NCBI GenBank assembly: GCA_023428295.1
Contig: JAEYYV010000300.1
Span: forward strand, 1 to 10,324
Length of the DNA: 10,324 bases
Origin: Pseudomonadota bacterium
GTDB taxonomy: Bacteria > Myxococcota_A > Polyangia > Haliangiales > Haliangiaceae
Reading direction: 5' to 3'
The translations under genes were made by a program, and so were the position numbers. Of the stretch, positions 1 to 5,625 are shown piece by piece. How positions within the stretch are numbered: position 1 is the first letter of the stretch; every line of letters begins with the position of its first letter. Under the pieces are notes generated by a model. The model was not told the DNA's origin. It saw nothing but the letters and a program-made list of their open reading frames with translations, and ran no database searches.

Positions 1-26
1 GGACCGCGCCACCCCGCGGCCGGTCC
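1..26. other. GC-rich inverted repeat at window start
   Basis: GGACCG at 1-6 pairs with CGGTCC at 21-26, and GCC (8-10) pairs with GGC (18-20), leaving one unpaired C. This gives a hairpin of about nine base pairs. There is no T-tract after it. It could be the terminator-like end of a gene lying to the left or a structured leader. Because it begins at base 1, its full extent cannot be judged. Confidence 0.35.
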
Positions 27-71
27 TATCCGCACGTCGCCACTCGCGTTTCCCGCGACACGCGACCGGGT

Positions 72-100
72 CGCAGTGGCTGGCCGAGCAGCCAACTGCG
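72..100. terminator. Strong hairpin upstream of the first gene (possible terminator or leader)
   Basis: CGCAGTGGCTG (72-82) pairs with CAGCCAACTGCG (89-100) around a six-base loop, with a single bulged A. This is an 11-bp stem. A competing smaller stem, GCGAC (62-66) with GTCGC (70-74), uses some of the same bases. No U-run follows, so a classical intrinsic terminator is not proven. Positions 1-173 hold no gene I can support, and this hairpin is the main structure in that stretch. Confidence 0.35.
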
Positions 101-173
101 CCACGGTGTCACGGCCGACGTGGTCGCGAGAAACCGCGCAACCATGACCTGTGCCCCGCGATGGGGGCGCGTC

Positions 174-731
174 ATGCAAGCACCCTCGTCGACGTCCTCC
201 GCTCAGACTCCATCCACCCCCACCGCGCCGCCGAAGCGCGGTGGCATCAACGCCGCCGCGATCGGCTCCATCGGCATCGCGCTCGGCTTCTTCATCGTCG
301 CGACCGCCGCACGGCGCAGCGACCTCGTCAGCGCCGGCTGGGTGCTCGGCATCTCGTCGTTCATCGTGTTCATGGGCGCCATCTCGTTTCCCAAGGGCGA
401 GCCCGGCGCGGCCGTCGGCCTCGGCGCGGTCAGCCTGCTCGTCGGCATCATCAGCATGACCACGACGCAAGAGGTGCCGAACGCGCTGGTCGGGATGCTC
501 GGCTTCGCGATCACGCGCCTCGTCGCGAAGCACTCGTCGACGTTTGGACGCATCGCCGCCGGCATCGCGGGGCTGGTCGCGATCGGCGCGCTCTCCGCGA
601 GCCCGCGCGACCTGAAGGACATGCTGCCCGCGCTGGCGATCTCGTTCGCGGCGCTCGCGATGGTCGACAGCTTCGCGCTCTTCGCGCGTGCCTCGACGAC
701 GGCGCGCGCGACCGCCACGCCGGCGACGTAG
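174..731 (+). CDS. Polytopic membrane protein of unknown function
   Basis: This is a 185-residue protein I do not recognise as a named family. After a Ser/Thr/Pro-rich N-terminus (residues 1-20, ending in KR) it shows five or six hydrophobic stretches: about 25-45, 52-72, 78-95, 102-117, 126-142 and 150-171. Charged loops lie between them (AARRSD, KGEP, SPRDLKD), and the tail is Ala/Thr-rich. This is the pattern of a small integral inner-membrane protein. The start is the ATG at 174, preceded by a G-rich stretch (GGGGGCG). An in-frame GTG at 120 would add 18 polar residues with no ribosome-binding site and is less likely. Its TAG lies one base from the stop of the convergent minus-strand gene, with no terminator between them. 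Confidence 0.75.
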   Translation: MQAPSSTSSAQTPSTPTAPPKRGGINAAAIGSIGIALGFFIVATAARRSDLVSAGWVLGISSFIVFMGAISFPKGEPGAAVGLGAVSLLVGIISMTTTQEVPNALVGMLGFAITRLVAKHSSTFGRIAAGIAGLVAIGALSASPRDLKDMLPALAISFAALAMVDSFALFARASTTARATATPAT

Positions 732-732
732 A

Positions 733-1626
733 TCAGCTCGCCGCGCAGCGGAAGCCCACGATCACGTGGCGCGCTGATTTCGGCCGACCGTGCGCGGACG
801 CGCCGCGCCCGACGCCCGCGAAGTCCTCCCACCCCGAGCCTTTGACCGTCATCTCGTTCGGCGGGAATGGCGTGGACGTCCACTGGAACACGTTGCCTGC
901 GGTTCCGAGCACACCGTGCGGGCTCTTGCCTTCGATATGCGAGCCGGCGGGCACCGTGTCCTTCGGGCCTCCGACCGCGGAGTTCAAGCGCTCCGGCTCG
1001 AACGTGTTGCCCCACGGATAGATCACGCCGTTGTCGCCGCGCGCGGCGCGCTCGAGCTCGTGCGCGGTCGGCAAGCGTCGAGGCTGACCGACGAGGTCCC
1101 CACGCCACTTGCAGTACGCGGCGGCCTCGTCCCACGTGACGAGCACGACGGGATGATCCTCGCGACCCGCCGGGGGGCGATCGTCCTTCCACACGAAGCG
1201 CGCGACCTCTGTCGCGTAGTCTTGCTGGAAGTCCTGCGCCTTCCACGCGGCCTCGTCGATCGCTGGAGCGGGCGCGCCGTTCGCGCGGACGAACTCGGCG
1301 AACTGCGCTTGCGTGACCGGCATGAGATCGATGCGGTACGCGCCCGAGGCCACCTGCTGGCGCTCCTCTTCGCGAGCGAACCACGCGTGCTCGCGCGCGG
1401 CGTCGGTGCCTGCGGTCGCGCGATAGTCGTCGTAGGCCTGCGCGCGCTCCTCGGGCGTCGAGCCCGCGATGAACATACCCGCGGCGATCGACACCATGTG
1501 CTCGTCGGCGGCGAGCGAGAGTGGCGCGCTCGCGGCGTGCGGGTGGACGGGCGGCGCATGCGAGCTGCATGCAGAGACGGCGGACGAGCTGCACGCCGCG
1601 ATGGTGACGAGGAGGACGTGCTTCAT
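733..1626 (-). CDS. SUMF1/FGE-sulfatase-fold lipoprotein, probably non-catalytic
   Basis: This 297-residue protein begins with a lipoprotein-type signal. Candidate lipoboxes are IAAC (C12) and VSAC (C20). It is then followed by a SUMF1 (formylglycine-generating enzyme) domain from about residue 44 to the end. Family landmarks in order are VTWDEAAAYCKWRG (163-176), RLPTAHELERAARG (184-197), YPWGN (203-207), GTAGNVFQWT (241-250), KGSGWED (262-268) and terminal GFRCA (291-295). In aerobic FGE the segment after RGGSW carries the active-site Cys-Arg. Here the equivalent stretch (270-282) reads AGVGRGASAHGRP and has no cysteine, so sulfatase-activating oxidase activity is unlikely. Such domains are often reused as binding modules or in iron-dependent enzymes; which applies here is not visible. 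Its ATG overlaps the TGA of the upstream propeller gene (ATGA), so the two are translationally coupled. A GAGGAG/AGGA Shine-Dalgarno lies inside the upstream gene. Confidence 0.85.
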   Translation of the reverse strand: MKHVLLVTIAACSSSAVSACSSHAPPVHPHAASAPLSLAADEHMVSIAAGMFIAGSTPEERAQAYDDYRATAGTDAAREHAWFAREEERQQVASGAYRIDLMPVTQAQFAEFVRANGAPAPAIDEAAWKAQDFQQDYATEVARFVWKDDRPPAGREDHPVVLVTWDEAAAYCKWRGDLVGQPRRLPTAHELERAARGDNGVIYPWGNTFEPERLNSAVGGPKDTVPAGSHIEGKSPHGVLGTAGNVFQWTSTPFPPNEMTVKGSGWEDFAGVGRGASAHGRPKSARHVIVGFRCAAS

Positions 1627-2672
1627 GGTCGGGGGTCCTGCTCCTCGGGAGGCAGCGCTCGTTGCTCGATCGCGTTCGCCATGATCCTCGCCAGCTCGGA
1701 AAGATACTCGGGATCCTCGTGCAGCGCGCTCACGTCGAGCGTGCGCGCGACGATCGCGGGAGTCAGTCGCGCGACCGCTCCCGCGCGATCCACGAGCATA
1801 CGAACGCGGCGGCGCGGCTCGGCGAGGTCGACATGGATCACCGACGAGAACAGCACGCCCTGCTCGCCGTTCATGACGCTCGTCGCGAACAAGAAGCGCC
1901 CGTCGCGCGACCACACGGGACCACCCTCGTCGGTCAGCGGCAGCGCGGCGACCGCGGTGGCGTCGGTCTGGCCGTAGGGCAAGAGCCAGAGCTCGACGTT
2001 CGCTCGCTGGTCGACGAGCGCGGGCCTCGCGAACGCGAGGAGCTTGCCGTCGGGCGAGATGGCGGGCGCGCTGTCGGCGGGTCCGGGCGTGAGCTGCGTG
2101 ATCGTACCTTCGGGCGCGCGCACCTCGAGGTGACTCTCGAGATCGCGCTCGCCGATCTGCGTGACCGACGAGTAGACGATGGTGCCGTCACTCGCGATCG
2201 ACGGCGTGATCTCGTGGCCCGCGCCGGCGGTGAGCTGCACGGGTGCGCCGCTCGAGTGTCCGTCGCGGATCGCGAGGCGAAACAGATCGAAGTCGCCGCC
2301 GTCGCGCGTGGACGCGAAGACGATCGCGCTGCCGTCCGTGGTCCACGTCGGGTGCGCGTCGATCCACGCGCCCTCGGTGAGCCGCACCGGCGTTTGTTCG
2401 ACGCCGAGCTTCGCGATCCACAGCGACGTCTCGGACAGCGATCGCTCGCGGCTCGACGCGAACACGATCCACGCACCGTCGGGTGAGATGGCCGGGTGCG
2501 TGTCGCGCGCCGTGTCGCGCGGAGCCGCGATCAACGAGAACTGGCGATCGCCATGCTCGTCGATCGCGACGAGGCGCGCACCCATCGGGCCGCGCTCGGA
2601 AGCCACGATCGCGATCCGATCTGGATCAGCGCGTGGTGCATCGGTCGAAGGACGTTGTCCGCACGACCCCAC
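1623..2672 (-). CDS. PD40/TolB-like beta-propeller protein, probably a lipoprotein
   Basis: The protein has 349 residues from the GTG at 2672. It shows five PD40-type blade motifs (H/APxxSPDGxxIxFxS) at about residues 59-73 (HPAISPDGAWIVFAS), 107-121, 156-169, 202-215 and 251-264. That is the periplasmic TolB C-terminal / WD40-like propeller fold, normally a protein- or ligand-binding platform. An acidic and helical tail (about 312-349) follows the propeller. The GTG is the only conventional start, but it would begin MGSCGQRP, directly at a lipobox cysteine. The upstream codons in the same frame encode a good lipoprotein signal peptide (see 2673-2735), so the true product is probably longer by about 17-21 residues and anchored to a membrane. 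The gene overlaps the next gene (SUMF1-like) by 4 bp, and the pair may form a periplasmic complex. That last point is inference. Confidence 0.85.
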   Translation of the reverse strand: MGSCGQRPSTDAPRADPDRIAIVASERGPMGARLVAIDEHGDRQFSLIAAPRDTARDTHPAISPDGAWIVFASSRERSLSETSLWIAKLGVEQTPVRLTEGAWIDAHPTWTTDGSAIVFASTRDGGDFDLFRLAIRDGHSSGAPVQLTAGAGHEITPSIASDGTIVYSSVTQIGERDLESHLEVRAPEGTITQLTPGPADSAPAISPDGKLLAFARPALVDQRANVELWLLPYGQTDATAVAALPLTDEGGPVWSRDGRFLFATSVMNGEQGVLFSSVIHVDLAEPRRRVRMLVDRAGAVARLTPAIVARTLDVSALHEDPEYLSELARIMANAIEQRALPPEEQDPRP

Positions 2673-2735
2673 CGGGATCGCGGTGCAGACAAGACAGACG
2701 AGACAGCTACTTGCTCTCGGCAGCCGGCGCGTCAG
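2673..2735 (-). other. Probable N-terminal extension (lipoprotein signal, CTG start) of the PD40 gene
   Basis: Reading upstream of the GTG in the propeller gene's frame gives LTRRLPRASSCLVCLVC followed by TAIPVGSC. This has an Arg-rich n-region, a hydrophobic core and a VGSC lipobox. No ATG, GTG or TTG lies between the upstream in-frame stop and 2672. The plausible initiators are CTG at 2735 or CTG at 2723, inside the end of the preceding gene. An AAGGA lies about a dozen bases upstream of the first CTG. Confidence 0.5.
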
Positions 2736-2964
2736 CTTTCTTGTCCGTGTCCTTCTTGGTGAGGTTGGACATGTTCATGTCCTTGGTGATGTCCTGGTGC
2801 TTGGGCTCGACGCCAAAGTAGATGACGAGCGCGAAGACGAAGACAACGCCGGCGATGATGCCGCCGAACGTCCACGCCTTGTTGGCGGACTCGCGGTTGC
2901 GCTGCTCGTAGACCTGGAAGGTCGCTTCTTGCTCGCGTGGCCAGGACGAAAAATCGGTGGACAT
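2707..2964 (-). CDS. Small single-pass membrane protein (85 aa)
   Basis: I do not recognise a family. The 85 residues divide into a polar, Arg- and Glu-rich N-terminal part (1-30), one clear transmembrane helix (about 32-51, FGGIIAGVVFVFALVIYFG) and a strongly charged Lys/Asp/Ala-rich tail (55-85). The arginines before the helix suggest the N-terminus stays in the cytoplasm and the tail projects outward. The ATG at 2964 is preceded by GGAGG with a five-base spacer, the best ribosome-binding site in the window. It is the first gene of the minus-strand operon. Its end overlaps the likely extended start of the propeller gene, which suggests co-translation and perhaps a shared membrane assembly. 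Confidence 0.8.
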   Translation of the reverse strand: MSTDFSSWPREQEATFQVYEQRNRESANKAWTFGGIIAGVVFVFALVIYFGVEPKHQDITKDMNMSNLTKKDTDKKADAPAAESK

Positions 2965-2969
2965 CTCAA

Positions 2970-2974
2970 CCTCC
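2970..2974 (-). promoter_or_regulatory. Ribosome-binding site GGAGG
   Basis: Minus-strand GGAGG sits five bases before the ATG at 2964 and fixes the start of the 85-aa gene. Confidence 0.75.
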
Positions 2975-2985
2975 GGGTATCTCGA

Positions 2986-3014
2986 TCTTTAGAGGAGAAG
3001 CAGGAACCATGCAA
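2986..3014 (-). promoter_or_regulatory. Weak sigma70-like promoter candidate for the minus-strand operon
   Basis: On the minus strand, TTGCAT (3014-3009) and TAAAGA (2991-2986) are separated by 17 bases. They match only about half of the -35 and -10 consensus positions. The location fits a short leader ending in the GGAGG of the 85-aa gene. In a GC-rich genome this AT-richer patch stands out, but the match is poor. Confidence 0.25.
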
Positions 3015-3028
3015 TCACGGGCGACGTT

Positions 3029-3049
3029 CGGTTGTCTTGGAAGACACCG
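3029..3049. promoter_or_regulatory. Imperfect inverted repeat in the divergent intergenic region
   Basis: CGGT(T)GTCTT at 3029-3038 mirrors AAGACACCG at 3041-3049 around a central GG, giving nine matched pairs with one extra T. It lies between the divergent operons, just upstream of the ATG at 3078. That is a position expected for an operator. No known regulator site is recognised. Confidence 0.3.
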
Positions 3050-3077
3050 GGGCCCAACAGCTCTGAATCAAGCGCCT

Positions 3078-4013
3078 ATGACACCAGGTTCCCGATTCGG
3101 TTCCCACATTTTCCTCCTCGTGATCTCGGTAGGTTGGACGGCACCCGTCCGCGCCGAGGAGGCCGCAACGCACGAGGCCTGCCTCGGGGTGCAGGACAAG
3201 GGGATCTGGAGCGACCTCGACGAGCAGGTCCAGCTCGCCCTCCCCGCGGTCACCCAGGACCGGGTCACTGCGACGATCGATGACAAGCGCGCCGTGCTGG
3301 TCCTCTCGATCGACGGGTTTCCTCGCAAGAGCTACCCGCTCGCGGGCGTGGCGCGCCTCCGGGTTGGCGACCGCGAGCTCGCGCTGCGCCCTGGCGACAA
3401 GAAGGAGCTCGCGCCGTTGCTCACGGCGAAGAACACGACGGCTGTCGGAAAGATCAAGGATCGCGACGGCGACGGCATCCCCGATCCCCTCGACATCCTG
3501 ATCGGCGCAAAGAAGACCGTGCTCAACGCTGCCGCGTACACGGAGGGCTACGTCGACATCAAGTTCCCCATGGGCGACGTGCCGCGCACGATGGGCGTCT
3601 GCACCGACGTGATCATTCGTGCCGTTCGCAACGCGGGGCTCGATCTCCAGCAAGCGCTCCACGAGGACATCAAGAAGTCCCCGCGGTCGTATCCGATGGT
3701 CAAAGGCCGCGGAAATCCCGACATCGATCAGCGACGCGTCGCCACGCTACTCCCGTACTTCAAGCGCCAGTGGAACCAGCGCTCGACCAAGCTCGACGAT
3801 CCAGCAGATCCGCTGCGTCCCGGCGACATCATCTTCATGGACACGTTTCCGAGCCGCTCGGGGCCCGATCATATCGGCATCATCTCCGACACCATCGGCG
3901 AGAGTGGCCTCCCGCTCGTGATCAACAACTGGACGAACGGGACGGTCACCGCGGAGATGGATCTGTTGACGTTTGTTCCAGTCCTGTATCGCTTCCGGCT
4001 CCCCCCCAACTGA
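3078..4013 (+). CDS. Exported DUF1287 family protein with a calcium-binding-type repeat
   Basis: This is a 311-residue protein. Residues 1-26 form a signal peptide (hydrophobic IFLLVISVGW, cleavage after PVRA). A variable region (27-125) is followed by an Asp-rich loop, DRDGDGIPDPLD (128-139), of the thrombospondin-type-3-like calcium-binding kind. The DUF1287 domain (about 151-308) follows. Family hallmarks are YVDIKFPMGDVPR, GVCTDVIIRA with C175, LHEDI, PDIDQRRV, PGDII, DHIGIISD with H265, and VINNW (N283/N284). The Cys/His arrangement resembles NlpC/P60-like cysteine peptidases or amidases, so cell-wall hydrolysis is a reasonable guess, but the family has no assigned reaction I can cite. 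The start at 3078 gives a compact signal peptide. The ATG at 3009 has a better Shine-Dalgarno (AGGAG) but adds 23 residues with poor GC3 codon usage. It is the first gene of the plus-strand cluster and ends 17 bp before the next. Confidence 0.85.
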   Translation: MTPGSRFGSHIFLLVISVGWTAPVRAEEAATHEACLGVQDKGIWSDLDEQVQLALPAVTQDRVTATIDDKRAVLVLSIDGFPRKSYPLAGVARLRVGDRELALRPGDKKELAPLLTAKNTTAVGKIKDRDGDGIPDPLDILIGAKKTVLNAAAYTEGYVDIKFPMGDVPRTMGVCTDVIIRAVRNAGLDLQQALHEDIKKSPRSYPMVKGRGNPDIDQRRVATLLPYFKRQWNQRSTKLDDPADPLRPGDIIFMDTFPSRSGPDHIGIISDTIGESGLPLVINNWTNGTVTAEMDLLTFVPVLYRFRLPPN

Positions 4014-4030
4014 CGTGTTAACGTCGGCGG

Positions 4031-5605
4031 GTGAAGTGGATCGTCCTCGCGCTGATCGCGCTCGTGGCACTGCCCACGCGCGCGTTTGCTGACGAGGACG
4101 ACGTCAAGCCGACGTACCGCGTGGTCGTCGATCGCGTCGAGCACGAGCCCGCGTCGATCACCGGATCCCGCCTCGCGGTCTTCGTGTCGGCGCTCTCGCT
4201 CCAAGGTCAGCAGCTGGACCTCACGCTCGAGCCCAACACGATCAAGACGATCGTCGGTTCGAGCGAGCTGCGGGTGCCGTTCGCGATCGGCAACTTCGCG
4301 GCGACCAAGCAGCAGCTCGCGCTCGTCGTCGTCGTGCAGGCGACGCTCGAGTATCAAGAGGTCCTGCCGATCCTGCTCGAGTCGCTCGGACAGTCGCTGC
4401 TCGCGCAGCTCGACGACAAGACGCTGTTCGCGATCCTGCCATACGGCGAAACGGTGGGCACGGGCAAGCTCGCACCGCTCAAGTCGTCGCGGTCGAAGGT
4501 CAGCGCGATCACGCAGGATGGGAGCGCAGGTGATCCGGCGCTCGTCGAGACGGTCGAGCGCGCGCTGATCCTGCTGAAGAAGGCGAAGACGAACCCCGAG
4601 GGGCTTCCGCTGCGCAAGTTGATCGTGCTCATCGGCGATGGTCGCGATCGCGTGGGTGACAAGGATCGCGTGACGCGCGTCGGCGTGCGCGCCGCCAAGG
4701 AGGGCGTTCGCATTCACTCGTTCGCGCACTCGCCCGCAGACCTGCGGCGTCCGCTGCTGCTGTTGGGCGAGCTGTCGCGCAAGTCGCTCGGCACGTTCCG
4801 CTGGATGCAGATCGAGAAGACCACGGTGGATGCGTGGTCCGCGAAGTTCGGCCAGCTGCTCGACGAGATCCAAAAGCAGTACGTGCTGACGTATTTCGTT
4901 TCTGCCGACGACGATCCATCCGGCAAGAAGCTGAAGGTCACCACCGTTGGCCGCATCGCGACGACGTCGAACGAGGCCAAGATCCCCGCGTCGCTGTGCA
5001 ACGGCGAAGAGTGCGGTGGCTACTGCGTCGAGAACAGGTGCGTGATCCCGCGCGCTCCTGAGGGGCGCGGTGTGTTCGGGTGGCTCCTGCTCGTCGGTGG
5101 CATCGGCATCGGGGCGATCCTCGTGCTCGGGCTCGTCGGGTTCGTGATCTCGAAGCGACAGAAGCCCATTCCGCTACCGCCGGGGATGGAAGGCATGGCC
5201 GGTGCGATCTCGCCGGGTGTGCCCGCGATGCCGGGGCAGCCGACGGTGCCGGGGCCCAAGCAGAAGAAGCAGAAGAAGCAGAAGAACGCGCCGGTCGGCC
5301 CGCCGATGCCGCAGGGCATCGCCTACATGATGTTCGTGAGCGGGCCGCGTACGGGTGAGCGCGTGATGCTTCACAACAACTTCCTCGTCGGAAAGGTCCC
5401 CGGCAATCACCTGATCATCGAGGACGGCTACACGTCGAGCAATCACGCACAGATCGCGGTGGATGCGCAGGGCCAGTGGCACCTGTACGATCGCGGCTCG
5501 ACGAACGGGACCTACGTCGACGGAAACCGTGTCACCGATCAGGTCCTGACCAGCGGCGTGACGATCAGGTTTGGAGGGACAGACCTCCGGTTCCTCGTAC
5601 AATAG
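4031..5605 (+). CDS. Transmembrane VWA-like / FHA domain protein
   Basis: The protein has 524 residues and starts at GTG. A signal peptide (1-20, cleavage after AFA) is followed by an extracytoplasmic von Willebrand A-like region (about 95-290). The KLIVLIGDGRD strand (196-206) is typical of the fold, but the first MIDAS motif DxSxS is replaced by Q103-A-T-L-E107, so classical metal binding is doubtful. A four-cysteine knot, CNGEECGGYCVENRC (323-337), sits just outside the membrane. A transmembrane helix (about 348-373) is followed by basic SKRQK. A Pro/Gly-rich linker with KQK repeats (375-427) then leads to a C-terminal FHA domain (about 431-524) with G454, S469/S470, H472 and S490-T-N492-G493. 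FHA domains bind phosphothreonine, so the inside end probably reads Ser/Thr-kinase signals while the outside end binds an envelope partner. It lies 17 bp after the DUF1287 gene and 20 bp before the amidase gene, almost certainly in one operon. Confidence 0.88.
   Translation: MKWIVLALIALVALPTRAFADEDDVKPTYRVVVDRVEHEPASITGSRLAVFVSALSLQGQQLDLTLEPNTIKTIVGSSELRVPFAIGNFAATKQQLALVVVVQATLEYQEVLPILLESLGQSLLAQLDDKTLFAILPYGETVGTGKLAPLKSSRSKVSAITQDGSAGDPALVETVERALILLKKAKTNPEGLPLRKLIVLIGDGRDRVGDKDRVTRVGVRAAKEGVRIHSFAHSPADLRRPLLLLGELSRKSLGTFRWMQIEKTTVDAWSAKFGQLLDEIQKQYVLTYFVSADDDPSGKKLKVTTVGRIATTSNEAKIPASLCNGEECGGYCVENRCVIPRAPEGRGVFGWLLLVGGIGIGAILVLGLVGFVISKRQKPIPLPPGMEGMAGAISPGVPAMPGQPTVPGPKQKKQKKQKNAPVGPPMPQGIAYMMFVSGPRTGERVMLHNNFLVGKVPGNHLIIEDGYTSSNHAQIAVDAQGQWHLYDRGSTNGTYVDGNRVTDQVLTSGVTIRFGGTDLRFLVQ
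5258..5284 (+). repeat. Three tandem 9-bp units encoding KQK
   Basis: AAGCAGAAG is repeated three times without interruption inside the FHA gene, giving residues 410-418 (KQKKQKKQK) in the linker between the membrane helix and the FHA domain. The unit length keeps the frame, so copy number could vary without breaking the gene. Confidence 0.8.
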
Positions 5606-5625
5606 GAAGCTCGAAGCGAGACGAG

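Noticed and set aside
203..1594. 463-aa minus-strand open frame across two genes
   Set aside because: It crosses the convergent boundary and is in a different frame from the SUMF1-like gene, with Arg-rich shadow composition.
2937..3077. Earlier starts for the DUF1287 gene (2937, or ATG 3009 with AGGAG upstream)
   Set aside because: They add residues with low GC3 and push the signal peptide inward. 2937 also overlaps the divergent gene. ATG 3009 remains a possible alternative because of its good ribosome-binding site.
3869..4873. 334-aa minus-strand open frame opposite the FHA gene
   Set aside because: Leu/Arg/Glu-rich shadow with no motif; it overlaps the ends of two well-supported genes.
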